Positions 29,274-38,165 of a DNA stretch of 64,000 nt are shown one piece after another. Position 1 is the stretch's first letter. Every line of letters begins with the position of its first letter. A program made the position numbers and the translations under genes. The DNA lies in the NCBI RefSeq assembly GCF_028401955.1, contig NZ_JAQOTJ010000007.1:162850-226849 (forward strand), in the 5' to 3' direction. Source of the DNA: Bacillus sp. BP-3 (GTDB lineage: Bacteria; Bacillota; Bacilli; Bacillales; Bacillaceae_G). The notes beneath the pieces were generated by a model. It did not search any database and was not told the DNA's origin. It saw nothing but the letters and a program-made list of their open reading frames with translations.

Positions 29274-30263
29274 TTATTTCTTCATATTCATGCGTTCTTT
29301 TCGTTCCCATAAGCTTAAATGCATATATGGATCAAATGCCCATTCTGTATAGCCGTTATCTTTATATAACCCAAAATGCAAGTGAGGAGGGAATTTACCA
29401 GCTGTTCCAGGAGGACCGTAGCCAGTGCTGCCAACAAACCCAAGGACGGTTCCTGGTTCAATGATTTGTCCAAGCTTTATTTCTTTTGAAAATCCGCCTA
29501 AATGTGCGTAATAGTGGTAGTTGTTGTATAAGTCGCGAATACCGATGCGCCAGCCGCCAAGGCGATTCCACCCTTTCGTTTCAATAATGCCATAGCAAGT
29601 AGAACGAACAGGTACACCGTGCCCGGCGAAAATATCTGTTCCCTCATGCATACGCCGTCCGCCAAAGCTTCGTTTCGCACCAAATGTGCTGCGGTAGCTA
29701 TGGTTGCTGTGAATGGGAAGGGGAAAGACATTTCTTTCTAAATCAATTCGATTGTAGTGTTTATACATACGAGCATACCCTAATATTAACTCTACTGTTT
29801 TTGATCGCTGATAATATTCCCACAGCATAATTTTTAATTGTTCTCGATTTTCCCCTTGTTTTCCTATTATGGTAGCCATTGTGTAGAGAACATCTTTTTC
29901 ATTATTTGCATCCGCTAATCCATCCTCGTTTCCGTCTAAACCGATGCCGCCAAATAAGGAAATTGTATAAGGTTTTGTATCATGTAAGTTTGGATTAGCT
30001 GGGCCAGCCCACATTTCTGGTTTGAAATAAATTGAAATCGTAGCATCTGGCTTTTTCGGAATATCGCGGCGTACAGAACGAATATTTCGCTCGTATTGAT
30101 CAATCGCAGCGAAGTAGTACCATGGAATAAGAGAGACGGTCTCCATTTCTTTGTATAATGTCATTCGCTTCTTATATATATCTTGCTTGTTTTCTTCCCC
30201 ATGCACAATATTCGCCTGAAGAAAAAAAGAAATAAAAAGCAAAAGGAAAAGTTTTCGATGCAC
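29274..30263 (-). CDS. lytH: LytH, M23 L-Ala-D-Glu endopeptidase
   Basis: 329 residues. Signal peptide at 1-22 and an M23 (LytM) metallopeptidase domain in the C-terminal half: HEGTDIFAGHGVPV gives the HxxxD zinc motif and PPHLHFGLY the HxH motif. In B. subtilis LytH (YunA) trims cortex peptide stems to single L-alanine late in sporulation. Start is GTG, with AAAGGAG ten bases before it. It is convergent to yunB and divergent from lipA, the conserved arrangement. Confidence 0.9.
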   Translation of the reverse strand: MHRKLFLLLFISFFLQANIVHGEENKQDIYKKRMTLYKEMETVSLIPWYYFAAIDQYERNIRSVRRDIPKKPDATISIYFKPEMWAGPANPNLHDTKPYTISLFGGIGLDGNEDGLADANNEKDVLYTMATIIGKQGENREQLKIMLWEYYQRSKTVELILGYARMYKHYNRIDLERNVFPLPIHSNHSYRSTFGAKRSFGGRRMHEGTDIFAGHGVPVRSTCYGIIETKGWNRLGGWRIGIRDLYNNYHYYAHLGGFSKEIKLGQIIEPGTVLGFVGSTGYGPPGTAGKFPPHLHFGLYKDNGYTEWAFDPYMHLSLWERKERMNMKK

Positions 30264-30452
30264 GGTAGTAAGCTCCTTTCCGAATCACTACCTTTAGTGT
30301 GAGATATACACGATATTTCATTATAAGTAATAATTGGAAAGAATTCTTGCAATCTTCATTTGAGCAAATCGCTTTCATACGATAGAATAGATATGTTACA
30401 TTGAAAAGAGCGAACACGGTAAACTATTTCATATTGTGCGGAGTTGATGAAC

Positions 30453-31349
30453 ATGACAAAACAAACAGAATACAAGCGCAAGCCCGAATGGTTAAAAATT
30501 AAATTAAATACAAATGAAAACTATACAGGCTTAAAGAAAATGATGCGTTCTAAGAACCTTCATACCGTTTGTGAAGAGGCGAAATGCCCGAATATTCACG
30601 AATGCTGGGCTGTTCGTAAAACAGCAACATTTATGATTCTAGGTGCAGTTTGTACACGTGCATGTCGCTTCTGTGCTGTTAAAACAGGCTTACCAACAGA
30701 GCTTGATTTGCAAGAGCCAGAACGCGTAGCGGATTCCGTGGATCAAATGAACTTAAAACATGTTGTTATAACAGCGGTTGCACGTGATGATTTGAAAGAC
30801 GGAGGAGCAGCTGTTTTTGCAGAAACAGTACGTGCTGTTCGTCGTAAAAGTCCGTTTACGTCTATTGAAGTTTTACCATCTGATATGGGTGGGGTAGAAG
30901 AGAATTTAAAAATGTTAATGGATGCACGTCCTGATATTTTAAATCATAACATTGAGACAGTACGTCGATTATCTGACCGAGTTCGCGCAAGAGCAAAATA
31001 TGATCGTTCATTAGAGTTTTTACGTCGTGCAAAAGAAATGCAGCCAGACATTCCTACAAAATCAAGCATCATGCTTGGACTTGGTGAAACAACAGAAGAT
31101 ATTATCGAAGCAATGGATGACCTGCGTGCAAACAACGTTAACATTTTGACGCTTGGTCAATATTTACAGCCGTCTAAAAAGCACTTACCGGTTATTAAAT
31201 ATTACACACCAGCAGAATTTGCAGAGCTAAAAGAAATTGCACTTAGCAAAGGTTTTAGTCACTGTGAGGCTGGTCCACTTGTGCGTTCTTCTTACCATGC
31301 TGATGAGCAAGTACAATCTGCAAAAGAGAATACAGTACAAGCAAAATAA
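30453..31349 (+). CDS. lipA: LipA, lipoyl synthase
   Basis: 298 residues. A radical-SAM enzyme that inserts two sulfurs into octanoyl chains on GcvH and dehydrogenase E2 subunits. [13 protein letters not shown] holds the auxiliary-cluster cysteines and CTRACRFC the radical-SAM CX3CX2C. The final [10 protein letters not shown] is conserved. ATG 30453 is used because GGAG lies ten bases upstream; 30444 and 30447 are too near. The auxiliary [4Fe-4S] cluster is consumed in each turnover, so it depends on Suf and Nfu/A-type carriers present in this window. Confidence 0.96.
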   Translation: MTKQTEYKRKPEWLKIKLNTNENYTGLKKMMRSKNLHTVCEEAKCPNIHECWAVRKTATFMILGAVCTRACRFCAVKTGLPTELDLQEPERVADSVDQMNLKHVVITAVARDDLKDGGAAVFAETVRAVRRKSPFTSIEVLPSDMGGVEENLKMLMDARPDILNHNIETVRRLSDRVRARAKYDRSLEFLRRAKEMQPDIPTKSSIMLGLGETTEDIIEAMDDLRANNVNILTLGQYLQPSKKHLPVIKYYTPAEFAELKEIALSKGFSHCEAGPLVRSSYHADEQVQSAKENTVQAK

Positions 31350-31430
31350 TGAGGAGATCCTTCTTAGTAAATGAGCTAAGGGGGATTTTTTTTCGGGAAA
31401 GATTGATTAGATATAGAAAGGGAGAAGCTT

Positions 31431-31763
31431 ATGAAAGGATTTATTTTTTTAGCATTTGCAATTGTGAGTGAAGTCTTTGGAACAACGATGCTAAAGCTAT
31501 CAGAGGGTTTTACGAAGGTATGGCCAAGTATCGCAGTTGTTCTTGGGTTTGCATCTGCCTTTTATTTTTTGTCACAAACATTGCAGCACCTTCAAATTAG
31601 CACCGCTTATGCGATTTGGTCAGGAGTTGGAACAGCGTTAACGGCAGTAATCGGTGTTCTTATCTGGAAGGATGCTTTTACATGGCAGACACTCGTTGGC
31701 TTAGTACTTATTATTGGCGGAGTTGTTGTATTAAATATGTCGGGTTCCAGTGCACATGGATGA
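31431..31763 (+). CDS. SMR-family small multidrug efflux protein
   Basis: 110 residues with four membrane helices. The membrane-embedded Glu14 (VSEVFGTTMLKLSEG) and the WSGVGTALTAVIG region define the EmrE/Qac family. Proton-coupled export of cationic compounds is expected, as a homodimer. GGGAG precedes the ATG. A 21-bp stem terminator overlaps its stop and that of the opposing ybaK-like gene. Confidence 0.92.
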   Translation: MKGFIFLAFAIVSEVFGTTMLKLSEGFTKVWPSIAVVLGFASAFYFLSQTLQHLQISTAYAIWSGVGTALTAVIGVLIWKDAFTWQTLVGLVLIIGGVVVLNMSGSSAHG

Positions 31764-31800
31764 AACAAGAGCTGAAATGTTCAGCTCTTGTTTCATCCAT
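31756..31800. terminator. Shared bidirectional terminator with perfect 21-bp stem
   Basis: From ATGGATGAAACAAGAGCTGA to its full complement with a three-base ATG loop. It includes both stop codons of the convergent SMR and YbaK genes and has no mismatch. Confidence 0.75.
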
Positions 31801-32260
31801 ATTCTAAGACAGTGTTTCCACATGTGGATAAAATTTTTCGTAATTCTTCTGTGGATAAAGAAATTGTAAATTCAGGGACGCCGGGCGAAATTAATATTTT
31901 TTCGCATTGATAAATAGAAGAATCCACAATAATCGTTACATCTTGTGTATAACCAAACGGAGCAACGCATCCTGAAATGCATCCTGTTTGCTCTCTTAGT
32001 TCATCAGGTGAACAAAGTGATACACGTGTACCAATGATGTCTTTCATTTGCTTTATATCAAAACGAGACCCTTCTAACGTAAAAAAGACATAATAATCCC
32101 CAGATTTTGTTTTCATAAACAGGCTTTTACTCGGTTCGCCATCTAAGCCGAGGCGCTCTCGAATGAGCCGATCTGTTTCGTAATCTAAAATAGGTTCGTG
32201 TTCAAATTTCTCATATAAAACATTCGTTTTATGTAATAACGAGATGACTTCTTCATACAT
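31793..32260 (-). CDS. YbaK/ProX-family aminoacyl-tRNA deacylase
   Basis: 155 residues. The YbaK editing domain is visible: FEHEPILDYETDR at the start, PSKSLFMKTKSGDYYVFFTL with the conserved Lys, and SGCVAPFGYTQDVTIIVD. Such stand-alone proteins hydrolyse mischarged tRNA, typically Ala- or Cys-tRNA(Pro). AAAGGAG stands upstream. It may be cotranscribed with the acetyltransferase and phosphatase upstream (22-bp gap). Confidence 0.85.
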   Translation of the reverse strand: MYEEVISLLHKTNVLYEKFEHEPILDYETDRLIRERLGLDGEPSKSLFMKTKSGDYYVFFTLEGSRFDIKQMKDIIGTRVSLCSPDELREQTGCISGCVAPFGYTQDVTIIVDSSIYQCEKILISPGVPEFTISLSTEELRKILSTCGNTVLEYG

Positions 32261-32282
32261 CGGAATGCAAGCTCCTTTCGTT

Positions 32283-33047
32283 TCACTTTTGGGATGTTTT
32301 CCACAACTTTTCGAATTTCTTCTTGTTTATAATTTCATGGGTAAGAAATTGTCCATTATAAAAAGCGCTATATGTTGTGAAGGCACACGGCGCAGTTTGG
32401 GCAGCTTCCCGGTTTGAAATTTTATTACGCTGAATGGCAATATTGTATTCTTGTTCAATTTCATTCAATTCTTGTTGGGCATAATAATCAGTAAAAGGGC
32501 ATTGATCTGTGTAATACACAACCAATCCATTTTGCGTTTCAACATGCATTTCTTTTGCGCTCGTATGAAATTGTGGAGCAGGTGTCCCAGAATCAAACTT
32601 ATACACGAGTAATTCAAAGTAAGGTGGTGCCGTATCACAAACTTCGAATCCTTTTTTCTTTAAATAGCTCCCATCAGATAAATACGGGCGTTTCTTCTTG
32701 CTTGAAATTACAACAACACCGTGTTTACCACTGCTTTTTGCATCTTGTATACATTCGTCTAACAATGCCGCGCCGTGCCCATGCCCTTTAAAGCGTCCGG
32801 ATACCCAAAAGCAGTTTATACACAAATATCCTGGAGCTATAATAGGTACCCAGGCGTATTCAGCTGGAAGGTATTCAATAAATACTTTTCCATTTACATC
32901 TAACTTTTTGAAGACAAGTCCTTCTTCAATTCGCTTTTGTAACCATGCTTTCTTTTGCTGGACTCCGCGTGCCATTCTCTTGTCAGATATAGCACAGCAA
33001 ATGTGTTCTGATTCTAAATTATCAGCAGTTACGTGAATCCATTTCAC
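32283..33047 (-). CDS. YoaP-like GNAT acetyltransferase
   Basis: 254 residues from a GTG whose complement is at 33045-33047, preceded by GGGGGAT. The GNAT core has WVSGRFKGHGHGAALLDE (acetyl-CoA loop) near residue 85, and the C-terminal region resembles the YoaP domain (VVYYTDQCPFTDYY, then EIEQEYNI). The frame stays open 15 codons further upstream but those lie inside the phosphatase gene, which overlaps by 26 bp. Substrate unknown. Confidence 0.8.
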   Translation of the reverse strand: MKWIHVTADNLESEHICCAISDKRMARGVQQKKAWLQKRIEEGLVFKKLDVNGKVFIEYLPAEYAWVPIIAPGYLCINCFWVSGRFKGHGHGAALLDECIQDAKSSGKHGVVVISSKKKRPYLSDGSYLKKKGFEVCDTAPPYFELLVYKFDSGTPAPQFHTSAKEMHVETQNGLVVYYTDQCPFTDYYAQQELNEIEQEYNIAIQRNKISNREAAQTAPCAFTTYSAFYNGQFLTHEIINKKKFEKLWKTSQK

Positions 33048-33600
33048 AATGTATCCCCCACAATCTATGGATAGTTGCTGCATCTTGTTCAATCGTAATT
33101 TCGTATACGTCTGGATTGCTTAAGCTTTTCCAAGTGGAAAAACCGATGCTTTCGTCAAAAATCCTTAAGATGAGTGTGAATAAGTTACCGTGTGTAACGA
33201 GTAGTGTTACTTTTTGTGTATCATCTTGTAATATGCTGTGGATAAGTGATTGAACTCTCTCTGTCGCTTGGCGCGTAGATTCTCCGCCAGGAAAGGCGAC
33301 ATCTGTTTCTGTAAAAGTCTGCTCTAACATTTGTAGCCAGTTACTCATTGGAGCGCCGCTTAATATACGCTCAGTTAACCGCTCATCCTCCTGAATCGGG
33401 AGTTGTATATGTGATGCATAAGGTGTAATGGATTGGATAGCACGAGTAAAGGGACTAGAGATAATATTGTCGATTGGAAGCCGTGCTGTAATGAGAAAAT
33501 TGGCAAGGTCCTTTGCTTGATGCTCACCTATTTTTGTAAGGGGAGCATCATGTTCTTGTCCAGTTGCCATGCAATGGCGGACAACAATTAATTTCTTCAT
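33022..33600 (-). CDS. Histidine phosphatase family protein
   Basis: 192 residues of the phosphoglycerate-mutase-like superfamily. The catalytic motif is VVRHCMATG, with Cys where RHG is usual; the second His is in LLVTHGNLFTL and the phosphate pocket Arg in SPFTRAIQ. Substrate unknown. GAGAGGG lies before the ATG. A TTTGTCGAAG sequence resembling a Spo0A box lies about 60 bp upstream (near 33658), weak evidence for Spo0A control. Confidence 0.85.
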   Translation of the reverse strand: MKKLIVVRHCMATGQEHDAPLTKIGEHQAKDLANFLITARLPIDNIISSPFTRAIQSITPYASHIQLPIQEDERLTERILSGAPMSNWLQMLEQTFTETDVAFPGGESTRQATERVQSLIHSILQDDTQKVTLLVTHGNLFTLILRIFDESIGFSTWKSLSNPDVYEITIEQDAATIHRLWGIHCEMDSRNC

Positions 33601-33718
33601 AATTCATCCCTCTCTTCTAATAGTTAGTGAAAGTTATATAGGCGAACCTGTACGTACTTCGACAAATAGAGTGAAAAATCCTCTTCTTTCTAATTATTAG
33701 GAGATTGGACTTACAAAA

Positions 33719-33747
33719 GAAAAAGCTAAGCCGGCTCGGCTTAGCTT
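33719..33747 (-). terminator. Terminator of the YhfC-like gene
   Basis: On the minus strand AAGCTAAGCCG pairs with CGGCTTAGCTT and runs into TTTTTCTTTTG. The stem includes the last codons of the gene. Confidence 0.85.
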
Positions 33748-34517
33748 GCATGTTCTAATGTGAATTTTTTCTTTATGTTACGAATAATCATGTAAGCACC
33801 GATACCAAACAGTATCATAAGTCCTTCGATTACGAACAAATGGATTTGTCCGCGTTGGTAAAGTGCTGCAAAAAAGTCAGTAAACGCATGAAGAAATACT
33901 GCTAATCCTACAAACATGTACTTTTTATACTTTACACCGTATAAGACAAGCATTGTAAGAGCAATTTGCATAATAAAAGCTACGACTCGTTCTACGCCAC
34001 CAAATAAATAGAGGTAAGGTGGATTATGTACTAATGCGTCTTGGACGGCGCTGAGCTGTGGTACTTTTTCAATCATTTTAGCGAAAGTGCCGTTATTAAT
34101 CGCGAAAGCAAATACAAGGGTTTGGGCTCCAGCAGTTGCTCCAATTAATAATGATTCAATCCCTCCGTGACCAATTCCGTAAGCGAGACCGTCTTTATAT
34201 TCCTGATACTTTTTGAGTAAAAAGTAAAAGGCAATAAAACGTCCAAGTTCTTCAAAAATGCCAGCTGTTAATCCGCCATATAGGGCATAGATAAACGAAT
34301 TTTTTAACAGTGAAGCTGTCGCTGGATTTCCCAATATAAATACATGTAACGTTTTCTCTAAAATTTGTGAGAATCCAATGAAAAATACAACTCCGACACC
34401 GACAATTTTGAAAGAAATTTTATACTTTTTCCGAAAATAAATGAGGGCAATAATCGGAATAAGAACAGAAATCGCGATTTGGACGATTATACTTCCAATT
34501 GCTGCATTTGAAACCAT
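33741..34517 (-). CDS. YhfC-family putative membrane metalloprotease
   Basis: 258 residues with about seven membrane segments. FEELGRF (EExxR) near residue 92, GIGHGGIES and LHAFTDFF give the Glu and His residues expected of the YhfC/PrsW-like intramembrane protease group. The ATG with complement at 34515-34517 has GTGGTGA upstream and replaces a GTG start four codons earlier. Substrate not known. Confidence 0.8.
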   Translation of the reverse strand: MVSNAAIGSIIVQIAISVLIPIIALIYFRKKYKISFKIVGVGVVFFIGFSQILEKTLHVFILGNPATASLLKNSFIYALYGGLTAGIFEELGRFIAFYFLLKKYQEYKDGLAYGIGHGGIESLLIGATAGAQTLVFAFAINNGTFAKMIEKVPQLSAVQDALVHNPPYLYLFGGVERVVAFIMQIALTMLVLYGVKYKKYMFVGLAVFLHAFTDFFAALYQRGQIHLFVIEGLMILFGIGAYMIIRNIKKKFTLEHAS

Positions 34518-34627
34518 AAATTTCACCACTTTCTAATATATATATTCTATATTATGCCTGAAAAACGGTGAAATGTTTAGGGAATAACCTGAGATTATCT
34601 TCCCAGGTTATTTGATTTGGTAGTGCT

Positions 34628-35200
34628 TTACTTCAGTGTATTAGGCATTGTATCTGTTTGTGTATTATTTAAGTGCGGGTTTTTGCTCATTTCGCGTTTG
34701 AGCATATCAAGTGTTTGGGCATATTCTTTATCGTTTAATGTGCCTGATTTTAGTCCTTGAATTTGTGATATTAATTTTTGTTCTGTTGATACATATGCTT
34801 TGTAATAGCGGGGAACGATAGACAGTGCTGTTTTTTGTACTTGATCAGCAACTAAAGCTGGGTCTGTCGTGTTTGCTCGGTAGATAACAAAAATTTCGTC
34901 ATCTGTTACAAGTGTTGCGGCATTCATCACATCTGGTAGTTTCACAATTAAATCTGTAATCATTTCTGCTAATCGTTCTTTGTTAATGGTACCAACTTGG
35001 CGATTGGATACTTCATCTTTTTGTTTGTGAGAATAGCCAACCCTTGTTAACATGCGGTTTGGTACGTCCTTCCCGTATAGGTCTTTATGTTCTGATACGA
35101 GTACTCGGCTTCCTTCTTCACGTTTCATTTCTGCTTTCTTTGTTTGACATCCAGCAAAGATGGAAAGAGTGAGAAGGGATAAGAGCAGTTGTTTTTTCAT
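34628..35200 (-). CDS. yutC: YutC, YhcN/YlaJ-family sporulation lipoprotein
   Basis: 190 residues. Lipobox FAGC at residues 15-18, then a YhcN/YlaJ domain (IVKLPDVMNAATLVTDDEIF, DQVQKTALSIVPRYYKAYVS). Relatives are forespore-made lipoproteins of the spore membrane. AGGAGAA lies before the ATG. Position next to yutD supports the name. Confidence 0.82.
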   Translation of the reverse strand: MKKQLLLSLLTLSIFAGCQTKKAEMKREEGSRVLVSEHKDLYGKDVPNRMLTRVGYSHKQKDEVSNRQVGTINKERLAEMITDLIVKLPDVMNAATLVTDDEIFVIYRANTTDPALVADQVQKTALSIVPRYYKAYVSTEQKLISQIQGLKSGTLNDKEYAQTLDMLKREMSKNPHLNNTQTDTMPNTLK

Positions 35201-35229
35201 GATGATGTTCTCCTTCTTGATGAAAGTTT

Positions 35230-35358
35230 CATTCTCCCCCGCTCTAGCGGGCAGTAATGGTTAGAGAAAGCAAGATAGTGTTAACTACCCGTAAGAGCCC
35301 GATTGGTGAGGGCTAACCTTTTGGAGAAAAGCATCCCAAAAGGAAGTTTCACCTTATA
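35230..35358 (-). repeat. bcr1 element, copy 3 (degenerate)
   Basis: Reverse orientation: CCCGCTCTAGCGGGCAGTAA at the left, AAGAGCCCGATTGGTGAGGG in the middle and AGGAAGTTTCACCTTA at the right correspond to the other copies. The flanking TTTAT repeats are no longer clean. Confidence 0.75.
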
Positions 35359-35455
35359 GCATTTCCCACTAAGAAGGTTTTTTGTATTTGAAATTGTTGG
35401 TTTTGTGGCTTTATGATACGATAAAAAGAAGAAAGAAGAGGAAAGGGATTGGAAA

Positions 35456-35758
35456 ATGGAGCAGAAGCAGGAGATTCGCACTACAGTTTATGTGAATAAT
35501 ATCCAGTATGAAGTAATAGAAGAGAAACGAAATGGATTTAATGAAGAAGCATTTAAAGCTCGTTATGCAGAAATTTTAAATAAATATGATTATATTGTAG
35601 GCGATTGGGGCTATGATCAACTTCGTTTGCGCGGCTTTTTTGATGATAGTAACCAGCGCGCAACGTATGACACAAAAATTAGTACGTTATCAGAGTATTT
35701 ATATGAGTACTGTAATTTTGGGTGCTCATATTTTGTAGTGAGAAAAGTGAAGAAGTAA
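35456..35758 (+). CDS. yutD: YutD, DUF1027 protein
   Basis: 100 residues, recognised by VGDWGYDQLRLRGFFDD and LSEYLYEYCNFGC. Small cytoplasmic protein of unknown function, conserved in Bacillales. GGAAAGGGA lies near the ATG. A hairpin terminator follows. Confidence 0.9.
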   Translation: MEQKQEIRTTVYVNNIQYEVIEEKRNGFNEEAFKARYAEILNKYDYIVGDWGYDQLRLRGFFDDSNQRATYDTKISTLSEYLYEYCNFGCSYFVVRKVKK

Positions 35759-35797
35759 AAAGAAGGAGCTGGCTTTTAAAAAGTCAGCTCCTTCTAC
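35757..35797 (+). terminator. Terminator after yutD
   Basis: AGAAGGAGCTG pairs with CAGCTCCTTCT around an A/T-rich loop; moderate T run. Confidence 0.75.
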
Positions 35798-35846
35798 CTT
35801 TTAATATAATTCAGTTTTTACGGATGTGTTGAAGTGGTTACTATAT

Positions 35847-36392
35847 TTATGATTCTGTTTTAGCCGCTTGACTCGTCGTATGACAAGTAGACTGAATGCA
35901 TATAGAAATACAATCACCAGCAGCAAGTTTGGTATTTGGTTTAATCTGTTGACCGTTTAGTTGAATAACTCCATCTTTAATTTTTTCTGTAATGACTGTA
36001 CGGCTCCATTCTGAAATATAGGTGGCGAGTGCTTTGTCGATGCGAAATACTCCGTGAACGGACTGTAATAGAATGGTTAGTTCGGTTATTCCTTCATTTT
36101 GATAGAACAAAATTGAAATGTTGCTTAGCGATTCTTGGTGCTCTTCCTGAAACGTGTCGACTGTTTTAGCATGCTCAGAGTAGGTTTTGTAAATGCGTAA
36201 TTTTCTGTTCCAAGTATGCCCTTTGCTACATTTGTAAATCGCAAAACGATAAATGTTTTTACCGTTCGCGTTATGCCGGCGAATGTCTGTGTCAGTAAAA
36301 AGAACTGTGTGACCACAATTTTTACAATGTTTTTCTATAGTTGTTTCTAATTCTGATTTATATAAGTTCCAAAAAAGTTGTACGTTCTGCAT
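35847..36392 (-). CDS. Zinc-ribbon and S4 RNA-binding domain protein
   Basis: 181 residues. An N-terminal zinc-ribbon-like segment has CKNCGH at 23-28 and CSKGHTW at about 54-60. After a linker, residues about 112-165 (RIDKALATYISEWSRTVITE, DGVIQLNGQQIKPN, KLAAGDCISI) have the layout of an S4 domain, the RNA-binding fold of ribosomal S4 and pseudouridine synthases. No catalytic domain is attached. GAGGTGAAGG precedes the ATG. A structured RNA candidate with promoter and terminator lies immediately upstream on the same strand. The RNA target is unknown. Confidence 0.75.
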   Translation of the reverse strand: MQNVQLFWNLYKSELETTIEKHCKNCGHTVLFTDTDIRRHNANGKNIYRFAIYKCSKGHTWNRKLRIYKTYSEHAKTVDTFQEEHQESLSNISILFYQNEGITELTILLQSVHGVFRIDKALATYISEWSRTVITEKIKDGVIQLNGQQIKPNTKLAAGDCISICIQSTCHTTSQAAKTES

Positions 36393-36469
36393 TTTCCTTC
36401 ACCTCGTATTTAGATAAAGGAACGTGAGACATCTATTTGGATGTCTTGCGGTATGAAATATAGAAAAAA

Positions 36470-36680
36470 GAGAAAAATAAAAGAAGGTTCCCTTGTGAGG
36501 AACCTTCGTAACAATCATACTGCAGATGTGCTACGTTCCTTTGTAATGGGAATTGGGCAGACTACTCCCTTGAAAAAAGCGTTGTGCTTTTTTGAGAGTA
36601 ATGCTATCCAGTTGCTTATCCATTACAAAGTAAATGTTGGCATACGTAGTGTAACATCCTTTCTATCCAAACAGATTTGT
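36470..36680 (-). ncRNA. Structured RNA candidate of about 210 nt
   Basis: On the minus strand a promoter (TTGAAT, 16 bp, TATACT) at 36712-36685 faces a folded region ending in an intrinsic terminator (GAAGGTTCC/GGAACCTTC plus T run, 36507-36470). Long-range pairs are perfect: GATGT and CTACGT (36644-36658) with their partners at 36525-36536, CTTTGTAATGG (36539-36549) with 36620-36630, and an AAAAAAGC/GCTTTTTT tip at 36573-36593. Unpaired bulges separate the helices, a rod shape like 6S RNA. It could also be the leader of the S4 gene. I cannot assign a known family. Confidence 0.55.
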
Positions 36681-36724
36681 CGTTAGTATATCATATTAAA
36701 CTGAAAATTCAAAACAAGTAACAA

Positions 36725-36758
36725 GAAAAAATCACCAGCTCTATGACAAGCCGGTGAT
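36725..36758 (-). terminator. Terminator of glpX and the DUF3055 gene
   Basis: On the minus strand ATCACCGGCT pairs with AGCTGGTGAT and is followed by six T residues. Confidence 0.88.
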
Positions 36759-36763
36759 ATGGA

Positions 36764-37030
36764 TTACAACAGTTCAAATAAAAACGAACGTAATTCTTCT
36801 GCATTTTCTTCAGAAATCGAAAATGCATGTTCTAAGTAGCCAGGTTCTTCTAAATCGTCACGACCGATAATTGCAAATTTATTGCGCTGCATATCAAGGA
36901 CAATTGTTTTGCCATAATGACGATCGGAGTACAAAAGCGCTAAATCATGACGCTCGTTTTCTCCCATAAAGCTTACGAAACGTGTTTTCGTTTCTACTGT
37001 GTCATCGTAAAGAAAAAAACGTTCTTCCAT
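36764..37030 (-). CDS. DUF3055 (SAV0927-type) protein
   Basis: 88 residues from the ATG whose complement is at 37028-37030, with AAGGAG eight bases before it; an ATG two codons upstream is too close to that site. The sequence (FFLYDDTVETKTRFVSF, LYSDRHYGKTIVLDMQ) matches my memory of the SAV0927/DUF3055 family, small acidic cytoplasmic proteins of unknown role. Lies 15 bp after glpX on the same strand, so cotranscribed. Confidence 0.75.
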   Translation of the reverse strand: MEERFFLYDDTVETKTRFVSFMGENERHDLALLYSDRHYGKTIVLDMQRNKFAIIGRDDLEEPGYLEHAFSISEENAEELRSFLFELL

Positions 37031-37045
37031 GAACATGACTCCTTT

Positions 37046-38017
37046 TTAAATATCTAAATTTAAGTGTGGTTTATGATCTAAATGGTGGTGCGTTTTAATA
37101 AAGCGCACTGTTCTTGTTTTATAGCGCATAACGATTGAATATGTTTCTGCTAAATCGCCGCCCAGGAATTTTACACCGTCTAATAACTCGCCAGCGGATA
37201 CACCTGTTGCTGAGAAAATTGCATCATCACCGGATACTAAATCATCTAGCATAAGCAGTTGACGTGGATTTTCTAAGCCCATTGTAAGGCAGCGTGCTTC
37301 TTCTTCCTCATTCATTGGAACGAGACGCGCTTGCATCTCTCCGCCAAGACATTTCAGTGCAGCAGCAGAGATAACGCCTTCTGGGGCACCGCCAGTACCG
37401 ATAAATAAGTCGATTCCCGTGCCTGGAAGGGCTGTTGCGATAGAGGCCCCAACATCACCATCACCGAATAACTTTACGCGTGCACCTTTTGCGCGAACAC
37501 GGTCAATAATTTCCTGATGACGTTCACGCTCTTGGATAATAACTGTTAAGTCACGAATTTTTTTATTGTTTGCTTTTGCTACAATTTCAATTGTTTTTTC
37601 AATTGGATCATCTAAGCTGATTTTACCAGCTGCATTTGGACCAACCGCGATTTTTTCCATGTACATATCAGGAGCATGTAGAAGGTTTCCTTTATCAGCG
37701 ACAGCGATAACAGCCATTGCGTTTGCAAGACCTTTCGCTACGATATTTGTTCCTTCTAACGGGTCAACAGCGATGTCTACTTCTGGACCGTTTCCTGTTC
37801 CGAGCTTTTCCCCAATGTAAAGCATCGGTGCTTCATCAAGTTCCCCTTCGCCAATCACAACAGTACCTGTCATGTTAACAGAGTCAAACATTGTGCGCAT
37901 TGCAGTTGTTGCTGCGTCATCTGCCTCATTTTTCTTCCCACGGCCCATCCATTGTGCTGATGCCAGGGCTGCTGCTTCTGTTACACGGACAATTTCTAAT
38001 GCGAGTTCACGTTCCAT
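37046..38017 (-). CDS. glpX: GlpX, class II fructose-1,6-bisphosphatase
   Basis: 323 residues. Motifs are [17 protein letters not shown] near residue 55 and [12 protein letters not shown] near residue 85 for metal and phosphate binding, and [14 protein letters not shown]. It converts fructose-1,6-bisphosphate to fructose-6-phosphate in gluconeogenesis. GGAGGA lies before the ATG with complement at 38015-38017; the longer frame to 38050 adds no conserved residues. It is divergent from yutE. Confidence 0.94.
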   Translation of the reverse strand: MERELALEIVRVTEAAALASAQWMGRGKKNEADDAATTAMRTMFDSVNMTGTVVIGEGELDEAPMLYIGEKLGTGNGPEVDIAVDPLEGTNIVAKGLANAMAVIAVADKGNLLHAPDMYMEKIAVGPNAAGKISLDDPIEKTIEIVAKANNKKIRDLTVIIQERERHQEIIDRVRAKGARVKLFGDGDVGASIATALPGTGIDLFIGTGGAPEGVISAAALKCLGGEMQARLVPMNEEEEARCLTMGLENPRQLLMLDDLVSGDDAIFSATGVSAGELLDGVKFLGGDLAETYSIVMRYKTRTVRFIKTHHHLDHKPHLNLDI

Positions 38018-38165
38018 TGTGACATTCCTCCAATTCCAAAAATCGTACAAATATAACTATAGCAAAGAACGAGAAAAAGGTGAATTCGAAAAATTGTCGA
38101 TTTTTTTTGAATAAAAGGGTACAATTGGTGATGAAAATGCTTTAATTACCAGGTAGGTGACATAT

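Noticed and set aside
36441-36686. 81-codon plus-strand ORF over the structured RNA candidate
   Set aside because: It runs through two hairpins, has no ribosome site and its codons are explained by the RNA helices on the other strand.
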